Origin: CBDEGU01 sp965238045 | GTDB taxonomy: Bacteria > Acidobacteriota > Terriglobia > Bryobacterales > UBA6623 | Direction of reading: 5' to 3' | NCBI GenBank assembly: GCA_965238045.1 | Contig: CBDEGU010000009.1 | Coordinates: forward strand, 298,398-362,397 | Length of the DNA: 64,000 nt | In this document: positions 36,686 through 45,178 of the stretch, in pieces | How positions within the stretch are numbered: the first letter of the stretch is position 1 | Layout: every line of letters starts with the position of its first letter | Notes under the pieces: generated by a model | What the model saw: only the letters and a program-made list of their open reading frames with translations | What the model was told of the DNA's origin: nothing | Database searches by the model: none | Translations under genes and position numbers: made by a program

Positions 36686-36808
36686 ATGCATCACGGACAG
36701 ATCACCACCGAGATCGCTCAGGGACTGCGGGTTTTGCGCCAGCGCATCGCCGCCGCCGCCATTCCCTCATCCAAACTCGATGAGACACTCACACGAGAAA
36801 CAGGCACA
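36686..36808 (+). pseudogene. Chimeric 5' gene fragment fused in frame to the next ORF
   Basis: 41 codons from an ATG with GGAGAGG eight bases upstream: a good start site. They give a sequence with LRVLRQRIAAAAIPSSKLDE, which resembles the N-terminus of some bacterial endonuclease/exonuclease/phosphatase-like proteins; this is a weak recognition. The frame then continues straight into the signal peptide of the PPC protein at 36809. The native start of that gene is probably the later GTG, and this piece is a remnant joined by deletion. Confidence 0.4.
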
Positions 36809-38671
36809 GTGAAAGCTGCGCGCTGGATTACCGCCGCGCGATCGGTGGGTGTGTGGCTGTTGTTCGGCGCGGCGCTGCAAGCGGCCACCACGCCCATCTC
36901 CCTGGGGCAGACCGTCGACGGGGTGCTGGAAGCCTCGGACGATCGCACCCGTTTCGGCGACGGCAGTTTTGCCGACAATTATGAACTCACGCTGACCACT
37001 GCCCAGACCGTGACCATCGAGATGGGCTCCAGTGCGTTTGACACGTTTCTGTTCGTCTATGATAGCGCGGAAAACCCTGTTGGAGAGGACGACGACGGCG
37101 GCACCGGCGGCAACTCCCGTCTGGAGCTCACGCTGCCGGCTGGGACGTTTATCATCGAAGCCACTTCGTTCACTCCTGGTGACAGCGGCGCCTACACCCT
37201 GTCGGTCTCAGGGGTGCCAGCGCCTGTCCCGGCGCCCATCTCCCTGGGGCAGACCGTCAACGGGGTGCTGGAAGCCTCGGACGCTCGCACCCGTGTCGGC
37301 GACAGCAGTTTTGCCGACAACTATCAGCTCACGCTGATCACTGCCCAGACCATCACCATCGAGATGAACTCCAGTGCGTTTGACACGTCTCTGTTCGTCG
37401 TCGATAGCTCGGAAAACTTTGTTGGAGATGCCGACGGCGAACCTAACTCCCGTCTGGAGCTGATGCTGCCGGCTGGGACGTTCATCATCGAAGCCCTCTC
37501 GTTCTTTCGTGGTGACGGCGGCCCCTACACCCTGTCGGTCTCAGGGGAAGCAGCGCCTGCCCCGAGGCCCATCTCCGTGGGGCAGACCCTCAGCGGGGTG
37601 CTGGAAGTCTCGGACGTTCCCAGCAGTGCCGGCGACGGCAGTTTTGCCGACAACTATCAGCTCACGCTGACCACTGCCCAGACCGTGACCATCGAGATGA
37701 ACTCCAGTACGTTTGACACGTTTCTGTTCGTCGTCGATAGCGCGGATAACCTGCTTGGAGTGGACAACAACGGCGGCAGCGGCTCTAACTCCCGTCTGGT
37801 GCTCACGCTGCGGGCTGGGACGTTCATCATCGAAGCCACCTCGTCCTCTCCTAGTGCCGGCGGCCCCTACACCCTGTCGGTCTCTGCTCATCAGATCACG
37901 GGTGTCCTCGACGCGGCCGGCTTTAAGGCGCTGATCTCACCGGGGGCGATCGTCTCGGTGTTTGGCGACTTTGCCGAAGAGGAGGACGTGGCGGATGCGA
38001 TCCCCCTCCCGTTCGACCTGGGTGGATTCTCTGTAACCTTTGATGGGAAGCCGGGTGCGCTGTTCGGGGTCTTCGCCGGCGATTTCGACCAAGCGAACGT
38101 TCAGGTGCCTTGGGATGTCGATGTCAGTGACGACCAGGTGGAGGTAAAGGTTCACTGGAAGGATGATGCAAGCGAGGTCTGGAGCGAGCCCTTTGAAGTG
38201 GCTGCCGCGCAGGCCTCACCCGGAATCTATATGTTCCCTCCTCTCACTACTCAGGCGATTGTGACGAACTTCCACATCCCCGGAGATGATGTGATCGAGG
38301 GTTCGTGGGCGCAACCCGCTGGCTCGGTCGATCCGAATGTGGGCCAACCGGCGGCCATCGGAGGGGTGATCGTCATCTGGGCAAACGGCCTAGGACCGGT
38401 GATCCCGGAACCTCCGACAGGCGCGCTTCCTCCGGGTGACTTTCCGATCCCCACGAAAACGGTTCGGGTCACCATCGGTGGGCGGCTGGCTGAAGTAACG
38501 GCAGCACTTCTGCACCCGGCGAGTGTGGGACTCAGTCAGATCAACGCCATCGTGCCCGCGGGTGTCGTTCCTGGGGACAACGTGCCCATCATCATTGAGG
38601 TTGTCTGCGATGACGACACAGTTATTCGGAGCCGCGCCGACGTCACGATTGCAATCCGGCCAGCGCCTTAG
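36809..38671 (+). CDS. Secreted protein with three PPC domains and a TIGR03437-like C-terminus
   Basis: 620 residues from a GTG at 36809, directly followed by a signal peptide (SVGVWLLFGAALQAA). Three successive beta-sandwich repeats of the bacterial pre-peptidase C-terminal (PPC) type occur at about residues 28-140, 141-252 and 253-360, each starting P(I/S)SLGQT and containing FADNY and PAGTFIIEA. The C-terminal ~230 residues (GVLDAAGFKALISPGAIVSVFG, VIWANGLGPV, LSQINAIVPAGV) match the acidobacterial TIGR03437 module, thought to aid surface or export functions. There is no catalytic domain. Upstream is a remnant junction, so N-terminal parts may have been lost. Confidence 0.75.
   Translation: MKAARWITAARSVGVWLLFGAALQAATTPISLGQTVDGVLEASDDRTRFGDGSFADNYELTLTTAQTVTIEMGSSAFDTFLFVYDSAENPVGEDDDGGTGGNSRLELTLPAGTFIIEATSFTPGDSGAYTLSVSGVPAPVPAPISLGQTVNGVLEASDARTRVGDSSFADNYQLTLITAQTITIEMNSSAFDTSLFVVDSSENFVGDADGEPNSRLELMLPAGTFIIEALSFFRGDGGPYTLSVSGEAAPAPRPISVGQTLSGVLEVSDVPSSAGDGSFADNYQLTLTTAQTVTIEMNSSTFDTFLFVVDSADNLLGVDNNGGSGSNSRLVLTLRAGTFIIEATSSSPSAGGPYTLSVSAHQITGVLDAAGFKALISPGAIVSVFGDFAEEEDVADAIPLPFDLGGFSVTFDGKPGALFGVFAGDFDQANVQVPWDVDVSDDQVEVKVHWKDDASEVWSEPFEVAAAQASPGIYMFPPLTTQAIVTNFHIPGDDVIEGSWAQPAGSVDPNVGQPAAIGGVIVIWANGLGPVIPEPPTGALPPGDFPIPTKTVRVTIGGRLAEVTAALLHPASVGLSQINAIVPAGVVPGDNVPIIIEVVCDDDTVIRSRADVTIAIRPAP
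36891..37885 (+). repeat. Three tandem PPC-coding units, near-identical at DNA level
   Basis: Units begin near 36891, 37233 and 37566 with CGCCCATCTC or a close variant, about 330 bp each. Long stretches such as CGGGGTGCTGGAAG and TTTTGCCGACAA recur in all three. They encode one PPC domain each. Such tandem DNA repeats can change copy number by recombination. Confidence 0.6.
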
Positions 38672-39101
38672 TCGGTTCTAAAACTTTTTGGATTGCTATA
38701 CCGTCTGATCTATGAGCCCCTTGATGGCCCAGATCAGGCGAAGGAGTTGTCGAATCTCGGCAGGTCCGTGGCAGCCTGCGATGTCACACTTTGTCGCACC
38801 CTGCGCGCGCGCGAGGAGAAGACACGGACCGAGATCGGGGGCCGCGATCACTGCGGTGGCCCTGACCCTTCAGGTCAGTAAGCTGTACCCGGCAAGCAGC
38901 GTATGGACGACAGTGAGACCAATCATCACCGCGGTCAGAGTGCGCATCTGCTGACTTATTTCAACGATCTTCGCGGTTTCTTCGGCGGCATCACGCCGCG
39001 CGTGCGGCATCTGTCTGTCTCTAATGGTCAAAATAGGAGTCCGCCTGAAGCGCTTCGGCGACACCGGCAAGCGGCTGGTGGACCTGGGATACGCCCGCGG
39101 G
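38672..39101. other. Intergenic region, at most one small ORF
   Basis: About 430 bp between the PPC protein and the small basic protein gene. The only candidate is the minus-strand 46-codon ORF at 38870-39010, listed separately. No rRNA, tRNA, repeat copy or hairpin-terminator was seen. Confidence 0.4.
38870..39010 (-). CDS. Possible small membrane protein (46 aa)
   Basis: The ATG at 39010 opens a 46-residue frame: an acidic helix (EETAKIVEISQQ) and one membrane helix (LTAVMIGLTVVHTLLAGYSL). The helix-plus-TM layout is typical of short membrane proteins found beside stress or toxin loci. The ribosome site is weak, and the frame is open further upstream without a clear start. Confidence 0.3.
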   Translation of the reverse strand: MPHARRDAAEETAKIVEISQQMRTLTAVMIGLTVVHTLLAGYSLLT

Positions 39102-39323
39102 CTACTTGCCGTCGCGTCCCTTGCGGTATTCGTCGCGCACCTTGAGAGCGAAGCGCTTGAGCCCGAGCTTGGCGTTCTCGATTTCAGGTTGAGCCTTCTT
39201 CCAAGCCTGCTTGGCGCGGGGCTTGAGGTCTTCTTCCAGCACACGCGAGGCCTTGGCGCGGGCTTCCGGGTTCTGGGCTAATACTCGGGCGGCGCGAACC
39301 GCCAGTCTGCTAAGAATGCTCAT
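39102..39323 (-). CDS. Small basic helical protein, unknown function
   Basis: 73 residues, about 27% Lys+Arg, predicted as one or two long amphipathic helices (VRAARVLAQNPEARAKASRVLEE then KPRAKQAWKKAQPEIENAKLG). No cysteine and no membrane segment. A nucleic-acid- or membrane-surface-binding role would fit the charge, but no family is recognised. It starts 54 bp after the stop of the PQQ-like propeller gene on the same strand and could be co-transcribed. Confidence 0.5.
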   Translation of the reverse strand: MSILSRLAVRAARVLAQNPEARAKASRVLEEDLKPRAKQAWKKAQPEIENAKLGLKRFALKVRDEYRKGRDGK

Positions 39324-39376
39324 CTCAGGATGTGTTCAGTATACGCCAACCGTGTTCCATATAGGACCACAACGGG

Positions 39377-40609
39377 CTAGTTCCCGATCGCCCAGAGCTC
39401 GCTGGCCGTGCGAATGTAGAACCGTCCTCTGGACACCGCGATCGACGCTTGGGTGCGCTGATCCAGCCGGTTGCGGGCAATCTCCTTGTACCGGCGGCCC
39501 GTTTCGATGACGACCGTCTCGCCTTCCTCGGACAGGAAATAAATCTTCCCGCCGGCGAGGATCGGCGAAGCCCAGTGCTGGCCGCCGACACGGGCCTGCC
39601 AGATCACATCACCGGTCTTGGCGTCCATGCAGGTGGCAATGCCGCCTTCGTGAATATTGTAGAGCAGCCCCTGGTCGTAGATCATCGACGGGATGTGCGA
39701 GGCCGAGCGGGTCTGTTCCCATACGATCTTGCCGCCCGGCGCGACGGCGCGAATCGTCGTCGCCTCGAAACCTGAAATCGAGTACGCCAGTCCTCCGCCC
39801 GTCACGATCGACGGCACGACGCCTTCGCCTTGCGAGTAAACCGGCCACAACCGCTCGCCCGAATCAGGATCGAAGCCTTGCACGACGTCTCCCGCGCCGG
39901 AGATCAGCTGCACCTTGCCGCCAACCTCCATCAGATTAGGCGTAACATGCGCCAGACGCGAAGCCTTGCGCTTGCCTTCCCAGACGAGCTTGCCGGTCTT
40001 CTTGTCGAGCGCCCAAATCGCCGCGCCATCCCAGGGAACCTTCCAGCCGATTTTCTCCTTGCGGCCGGTGCGGCTCGATGGATCGAACGCCATGATGACC
40101 ATATCCTTGTAAAGGATGGGCGAGGCGCCGAGGCCATGCTCGGAGAAAAACTTGAAGTCGCGGTTCACCCACAACACCTTGCCGTCGAAATCCAGCGCGG
40201 CGACGACGCCCCCGCCAAAGACGGCGAAGACGCGCTCGCCGTCGGTGACCGGAGTCGGAGAAGCATAGGAGTTGTGCTGGCGCTTTTGCAGCGTCTCCTG
40301 ATCGAAGACATGCGTGTTCCAAAGAATCTCGCCGGTCTTCGCGTCCATCGAAAGCACATGGCAAGACCTGCCCTCCTCGGTCGCCGTGCTCAAGAATACG
40401 CGGTCTTCCCAAAGGATCGGAGAAGACCAGCCTCGGCCGGGAACAGCAGTTTTCCAGGCGATGTTCTTGCCGGGCCCCCATTCGAGGGGAGGGTTCTTTT
40501 CCGAGGACACCCCTTGACGGCTCGGGCCGCGAAAACCAGGCCAATTTTCGCCATGCGCCACGGCGGCGAAACACAAGACAACGGCAAGCGCGGGAACAGA
40601 TCGCCTCAC
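39377..40609 (-). CDS. Secreted PQQ-binding-like beta-propeller protein
   Basis: 410 residues with a signal peptide (ALAVVLCFAAVAHG). Repeated blade motifs such as DAKTGEILW, DKKTGKLVW and DAKTGDVIW mark a PQQ-like propeller. The start NWPGFRGPSRQGVS and EWGPGKNIAWKT is typical of planctomycete and acidobacterial 'PQQ-like' outer-membrane or periplasmic proteins, some BamB-like. True PQQ enzyme residues (a Cys-Cys ring and active Asp) are not evident, so it is probably structural or binding rather than a dehydrogenase. Confidence 0.8.
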   Translation of the reverse strand: MRRSVPALAVVLCFAAVAHGENWPGFRGPSRQGVSSEKNPPLEWGPGKNIAWKTAVPGRGWSSPILWEDRVFLSTATEEGRSCHVLSMDAKTGEILWNTHVFDQETLQKRQHNSYASPTPVTDGERVFAVFGGGVVAALDFDGKVLWVNRDFKFFSEHGLGASPILYKDMVIMAFDPSSRTGRKEKIGWKVPWDGAAIWALDKKTGKLVWEGKRKASRLAHVTPNLMEVGGKVQLISGAGDVVQGFDPDSGERLWPVYSQGEGVVPSIVTGGGLAYSISGFEATTIRAVAPGGKIVWEQTRSASHIPSMIYDQGLLYNIHEGGIATCMDAKTGDVIWQARVGGQHWASPILAGGKIYFLSEEGETVVIETGRRYKEIARNRLDQRTQASIAVSRGRFYIRTASELWAIGN

Positions 40610-40666
40610 CCGGCAAGGATATCAAGCCGTCCGCCCCCTGAGCGGCCTAGCTGAGCGGCCTAGCCG

Positions 40667-41182
40667 TCAGACGCGGCGAATGGACTGAATCACGACGCAG
40701 TCGGCCGGGACATCCTGATGTATGCCGCGCGTCGCGGTTTCCACCCGCCGGATGTCGTCCACCGCGTCCATGCCCTCGGTCACCTTTCCGAACACGCAAT
40801 AACCCCATCCCTGGAGCGACTTGCTGCGATGATCGAGGAACTGATTCTTTTCGGTCACGTTAATGAAGAATTGCGCCGTGGCGCTGTGAGGCTCCGAGGT
40901 GCGCGCCATGGCGACCGTGCCTCGGGCGTTGACCACCCCGTTGTCGGCCTCGTTATGGATCGGAGCCCGCACAGCCTTCTCGGCCATGGCTTCGTTGAAC
41001 CCGCCACCCTGAATCATGAAGTTCTCGATCACCCGGTGGAAGATCGTGCCGTCGTAAAACCCATCGTCGACATACTGCAGGAAGTTCTTTGTCGTTCCGG
41101 GCGCCTTATCAAGAAACAGTTCCATCTTGATCGAGCCCTTCGATGTCGTCAACTCGACGACGGGGTTTGCTTGCTCTTCCAT
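40667..41182 (-). CDS. Peptidyl-prolyl isomerase, cyclophilin type (cytoplasmic)
   Basis: 171 residues from the ATG at 41182, with GGAGG seven bases upstream. Cyclophilin fold: FHRVIENFMIQGGG with the catalytic Arg, GTVAMAR, and a late FGKVTEGMDAV. No signal peptide, so it is probably cytosolic PpiB-like. It catalyses cis-trans isomerisation of Xaa-Pro bonds. A second cyclophilin gene lies 53 bp upstream on the same strand, with the same core and an added lipoprotein N-terminus. Confidence 0.88.
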   Translation of the reverse strand: MEEQANPVVELTTSKGSIKMELFLDKAPGTTKNFLQYVDDGFYDGTIFHRVIENFMIQGGGFNEAMAEKAVRAPIHNEADNGVVNARGTVAMARTSEPHSATAQFFINVTEKNQFLDHRSKSLQGWGYCVFGKVTEGMDAVDDIRRVETATRGIHQDVPADCVVIQSIRRV

Positions 41183-41235
41183 GGAACAGACCTCCGCTAA
41201 AAAAACACTTGCCTCTGGCAACCGGCGCCGGGAAG

Positions 41236-41985
41236 CTAATTCACGCGGCTTACTGACTTGATCAGGACCGTTTCCCGGGGCACGTCACTCATGCCGCCCG
41301 CGCGGCCGGTGGGGACGGCGGCGATCTTGTCCACCACATCGAGTCCCGCGATCACCTTGCCAAACACACAGTATCCCCAGCCATCACTGGCATGGCTCTT
41401 ATCGAGCGCTTGGTTGGTCTTGTGGTTGATATAAAACTGCGCCGTTCCGCTGTGAGGGTCCGAGATGCGCGCCATGGCAATCGTGCCCCGCAGGTTGGCC
41501 AGCCCGTTCGCCGACTCGTTCTTGATCGGGGCGCGGGTTTGCTTCTTTTTCATGCCCGGCTCGAATCCGCCGCCCTGGATCATGAAATTGGGAACGACGC
41601 GGTGGAAAATCGTGCCGTCAAAGAACCCGTCGTCAGTGTACTGAAGAAAGTTCTTCACCGTCTCGGGGGCGCGTTTGGGATCGAGCTGGATCTTCATCGT
41701 CCCCATTGACGTAACCATGCTCACGACGGGCTGGGTTGGCGGTCTAGGTTTTGGTTTTTCGATGACCTTGGGAGCGGGTTTGGGCGGCGTGAGCTTGGCG
41801 GTTTCCACCGGCTCGGGCTGTTTCTTCTCGGGTTCTTTTTCAGGCGCCTTGGGGACCTCGGGAGCTTTCGCGGCCGGTTCGGTCTTGGCGGCCTCTTTCT
41901 CGGGCGGAGCCAAAGGGCCGCACCCCATGAAGAGCAACAAGGAGGTCAAGAGCACCGCCGAAAGAATATAGCGAACAGATTTCAT
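41236..41985 (-). CDS. Cyclophilin-type isomerase, lipoprotein with Pro-rich linker
   Basis: 249 residues. A lipoprotein signal ends at MGC (Cys about residue 22). Residues 25-85 are a Pro/Glu/Lys-rich, unfolded linker (PEKEPEKKQPEP). A cyclophilin domain follows: FHRVVPNFMIQGGG, GTIAMAR, DGWGYCVFGKV. Likely anchored to a membrane with the isomerase reaching into the periplasm. It pairs with the cytosolic copy downstream, as a probable tandem duplication followed by a change of location. Confidence 0.88.
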   Translation of the reverse strand: MKSVRYILSAVLLTSLLLFMGCGPLAPPEKEAAKTEPAAKAPEVPKAPEKEPEKKQPEPVETAKLTPPKPAPKVIEKPKPRPPTQPVVSMVTSMGTMKIQLDPKRAPETVKNFLQYTDDGFFDGTIFHRVVPNFMIQGGGFEPGMKKKQTRAPIKNESANGLANLRGTIAMARISDPHSGTAQFYINHKTNQALDKSHASDGWGYCVFGKVIAGLDVVDKIAAVPTGRAGGMSDVPRETVLIKSVSRVN

Positions 41986-42079
41986 CGAAAAATCCTCATT
42001 CCTGATTCAGCCACAACAAAAACGTTAGTGTAGCAAGCTCCCGCCGATGTTCAAGCTGTCTCCGGCTCGGGCGGTGGTC

Positions 42080-42727
42080 TCAAAACCCCTGCTTCTTGAG
42101 GTCTTCGACTCTCAGCCGCGCTTCCGGTTCGATATGCATCCCGCGGAGCAGTTTCTCGATGTGCTTGGCGATCATGTCGCATTCGAGATTCACCGCGTCG
42201 CCAGGGCGCAGATCGCGCAAAGTCGTGACCTCATACGTATGAGGGATGATCGCGACGCTGAGCAGATCGTCGTCCACTTCGGCCAGTGTCAGGCTGATGC
42301 CGTCGATGGCGATGCTTCCTTTGTAAACGAAGAAACGCAGCAGCTCTCGCGGGGCGCGAATCCGGAGGAGCCAGTTGCCGTCGCCAACCGGTTCTAGCGA
42401 AACCAGCTCGCCCGCGCCGTCGACGTGGCCTTGTACGAAATGGCCGCTCAGGCGGCCGGCGGGGGAGAGCGGCCGTTCAAGATTCACGGTGCCGCCAGCC
42501 TTCAAACCGGCGAGGGTCGTGCGCTCCAAAGTCTCCGGCGACAAGTCGGCGGCGAAGGAGGTCTCGCTCGTCTCGGTCGCGGTGAGGCACACTCCATTGA
42601 CGGCAATGCTGCCGCCAACCTCGAGATCCGAGAGTACGATGTTCGCCCGCACCTTGATCCGTGCGCCCGAGCGGTGGCTCTCGAAGGCCTCGACTTCTCC
42701 CAGCTCTTCGATAATTCCTGTAAACAT
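42080..42727 (-). CDS. ribE: Riboflavin synthase, alpha subunit
   Basis: 215 residues, two homologous beta-barrel halves. The start MFTGIIEELGEV is the usual signature, repeated in the second half. Conserved Ser/His/Thr positions near VNGVCLT and DGISLTLAEVDDD line the active site. It converts two 6,7-dimethyl-8-ribityllumazine molecules to riboflavin. It lies 37 bp after the ribD gene on the same strand, and ribD follows ftsY, so the three may be one transcript. The C-terminus (EPEARLRVEDLKKQGF) is a normal helix. Confidence 0.9.
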   Translation of the reverse strand: MFTGIIEELGEVEAFESHRSGARIKVRANIVLSDLEVGGSIAVNGVCLTATETSETSFAADLSPETLERTTLAGLKAGGTVNLERPLSPAGRLSGHFVQGHVDGAGELVSLEPVGDGNWLLRIRAPRELLRFFVYKGSIAIDGISLTLAEVDDDLLSVAIIPHTYEVTTLRDLRPGDAVNLECDMIAKHIEKLLRGMHIEPEARLRVEDLKKQGF

Positions 42728-42764
42728 GCCTCACACTTCGAAAATCCGCGGCGAAACTCTGGCG

Positions 42765-43886
42765 CTAGGACGACAGATAGGCTTCCACCGCGAATTCGTT
42801 CGGGCCCGCTTCAAATGTTCGCACATTGTCAAGCTGGATGGCTCCCGAACGGCTGCGGCGGCCGGCGCCTCCGGCCAGCGGCAGCGAATCGATGCCACCG
42901 AGGATTTTTGGCGCGTAGAAAAGCAGCACCTTATCGACAATCCCGGAATCAAGCGCCGCCCAGTTCAGCTTCGACCCGGCTTCGAGCATTAGCGAGATCA
43001 TCTCTTGCTCACCCAGCCAGCGGACCAGACCATCCAAGTCGACGCGGCCGCCTGGCGCATCGAGGACTTTGACCGGAACGCCCCGCTTCTCGAGGGCCGC
43101 GCGGCGCTTGGCCGGCGCGGCGGATGTCGTCACCACGGTCAGATCGCCGTCCAACGACTCTATCAGGCGTGATTCGAGCGGCAGGCGCAGCAGCGAATCG
43201 GCCACAACGCGCAGCAAGGGCCGTCTTCGAGCCAGGCCGGTGCGATCGGTAAGCAGGCAGTCGTCGGCGAGCACGGTGCCAATACCGGTGAGAATGGCGT
43301 CGTGATCGTGACGAACCTGCTGCACGTGAGCACGAGCCGCTTCGCTGGTGATCCAGTCGCGATTGTCGTCTGGAGCGGCGATTTTTCCATCCAGCGTCAG
43401 TGCGGCCTTGAGCGTCACTAGAGGTTTGGCCGTCTTCGAAAAATGAAAGAAAGCCTCGTTGAGTTTTCGCGCCTCGGCGGCAAAATCCTCCGCGATGACG
43501 ACTTCGACACCGGCATCGCGCAGCTTGCGAAATCCCGAGCCGGCGATGCCCGGATACTCATCCTCAATCGGCGCCACGACGCGGCGAATCCCGGCGGCAA
43601 GAATCGCGGCGCAACAAGGCGGCGTGCGGCCCTCGACGCTGCAAGGTTCCAGACTGACATAGAGCGTTCCGCCTCGGGCGCGTTCCCCGGCTTGCTGAAG
43701 GGCCGAGACTTCCGCGTGCTGAACGCCGTCGTAGGAGTAGGAACCGCGCCCAACTACTTTGCGCTCCGATAGACCCTCCGAACCGACAGCCACGGCTCCG
43801 ACCATGGGGTTGGGGCTGGCGAGACCGCGTCCCTGACGGGCGCGGACGAGAGCTTCACGCAGATATTTCTTGTCATCCGAAGTCAT
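42765..43886 (-). CDS. ribD: Riboflavin biosynthesis deaminase-reductase RibD
   Basis: 373 residues from the ATG at 43886; upstream frame is not supported by a start site. N-terminal deaminase: zinc motif HAEVSAL and PCSVEGRTPPC. C-terminal reductase (about 150-373) with TLKAALTLDGKIA and a late LMLEAGSKLNW motif. It carries out the two steps between GTP-cyclohydrolase product and ribityl pyrimidine. The gene lies between ftsY (34 bp) and ribE (37 bp). A separate functional GTP cyclohydrolase II must exist elsewhere, because the RibBA-like protein at 33 kb lacks the zinc cysteines. Confidence 0.92.
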   Translation of the reverse strand: MTSDDKKYLREALVRARQGRGLASPNPMVGAVAVGSEGLSERKVVGRGSYSYDGVQHAEVSALQQAGERARGGTLYVSLEPCSVEGRTPPCCAAILAAGIRRVVAPIEDEYPGIAGSGFRKLRDAGVEVVIAEDFAAEARKLNEAFFHFSKTAKPLVTLKAALTLDGKIAAPDDNRDWITSEAARAHVQQVRHDHDAILTGIGTVLADDCLLTDRTGLARRRPLLRVVADSLLRLPLESRLIESLDGDLTVVTTSAAPAKRRAALEKRGVPVKVLDAPGGRVDLDGLVRWLGEQEMISLMLEAGSKLNWAALDSGIVDKVLLFYAPKILGGIDSLPLAGGAGRRSRSGAIQLDNVRTFEAGPNEFAVEAYLSS

Positions 43887-43920
43887 ATCAGAGCGCCCGT
43901 GTGGTTCATCGCCAGGTGGA

Positions 43921-44868
43921 TCAGCCTTCAAAAAGCGACCGCACGAAACTCGGCGGATCGAACGGAACGAGGTCTTCGGCCCCCTCACCGATGCCGATGT
44001 AGCGAATGGGCAGTCCGAGTTCGCGGGCGATGGCGACCACGATGCCACCCTTGGCCGTTCCGTCGAGCTTGGTGAGAACAATGCCGGTGACGCCGGCGGT
44101 CTCGGTAAACTGGCGGGCTTGTTCGAGTCCGTTCTGACCCGTGACGGCGTCGAGCACCAGCAAGACCTGATGGGGCGCTCCGGGCAGCGATTTTCCGGCG
44201 GTGCGGGTCATCTTTGCAAGCTCGGCCATGAGTCCGGCCTTGTTATGCAGGCGGCCGGCGGTGTCGACGATTACGTGGCCGGTCCCGCGCGCCTTGGCGG
44301 CCTCGATCGCGTCGAAGAGCACGGCGCTGGGATCGGCGCCCGGCTTCTGCTGGATGATCTGGCTGCCGGTGCGCTCAGCCCAGATGGCCAGCTGCTCCGC
44401 GGCGGCGGCGCGAAACGTATCGGCGGCGCACATCAAGACCGATTCACCGTCCTGACGATAACGATGGGCAAGCCGGCCGATCGTGGTCGTCTTTCCTGTG
44501 CCGTTGACCCCGACAACGAGTGTGACCTCGGGCCGGGCCGGCCGGGCCGGGCTGCTGGCGGCGGAGTGACTAAGAATCTCAAGAAGTTGCCGGGCGATGT
44601 GCTCGTTGAGTTCGGCCGGGTCGGACAACAGATCGCGTTCGAGACTGTCGCGAACCGCGTCAAGAATTTCGCTCGTGGTTCGCACGCCGATGTCGGCGCC
44701 GATGAGCGTCATCTCTAGATCTTCGAGAAGCTCGGCGTCAATCTCCTTCCGTCCCTGCACCAGGTCATCGAGCTGGCCCGCCAGACTGGCGCGGGTTTTC
44801 GCCGTGGCGGTCTTGAACCGCTCGAGCAGGCCTGGGTCGGGAGGGGGGCCAAAAAGTGTCTGAATCAT
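43921..44868 (-). CDS. ftsY: Signal recognition particle receptor FtsY
   Basis: 315 residues, short form without the acidic A domain. NG domain: N-terminal helices (about 12-95), then G1 GVNGTGKT (120-127), DTAGR, and TKLDGTAKGG. It is the membrane-side GTPase that docks ribosome-SRP complexes at the translocon. Shares a transcript direction with ribD and ribE downstream. All GTPase motifs intact. Confidence 0.93.
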   Translation of the reverse strand: MIQTLFGPPPDPGLLERFKTATAKTRASLAGQLDDLVQGRKEIDAELLEDLEMTLIGADIGVRTTSEILDAVRDSLERDLLSDPAELNEHIARQLLEILSHSAASSPARPARPEVTLVVGVNGTGKTTTIGRLAHRYRQDGESVLMCAADTFRAAAAEQLAIWAERTGSQIIQQKPGADPSAVLFDAIEAAKARGTGHVIVDTAGRLHNKAGLMAELAKMTRTAGKSLPGAPHQVLLVLDAVTGQNGLEQARQFTETAGVTGIVLTKLDGTAKGGIVVAIARELGLPIRYIGIGEGAEDLVPFDPPSFVRSLFEG

Positions 44869-44998
44869 GGAGAATGCAAGGGGGAACCGTGCGAATCAGC
44901 CGTCTTGCCAGGCTGCTTTACAGGCTTCTGAAACGATCATAGCATGGGGATTTGGCGGCTCCAGTTAAGCCATCGCAGCCGGTATTTCGGTCGTCCTG

Positions 44999-45178
44999 AG
45001 CCCGCTTTTCTCATCACGTGGTGAAGCGAAGTGCGTGAGAGGCGCGTCAGTACGAGGCGCCCGCCGCTTGACGAGCGCAGGCGTACTCGACGGTACGTTG
45101 AGCACGGCGAGCAAGCGCAACGAAGTAGTGGCGCGCCTATCATGTGCTTCGGTCGTCAGGTGATGAGAAACGCGGGTT
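44999..45178 (+). repeat. Palindromic dispersed repeat, full copy (B2)
   Basis: 180 bp with inverted ends (AGCCCGCTTTTCTCATCACG and, reversed, AACCCGCGTTTCTCATCACC). The centre has CGTAC facing GTACG. It aligns with 23625-23817 (reverse strand) at high identity over the full length. Its right edge contains the stop codon TAA of the oxidoreductase gene at 45177. Confidence 0.75.
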
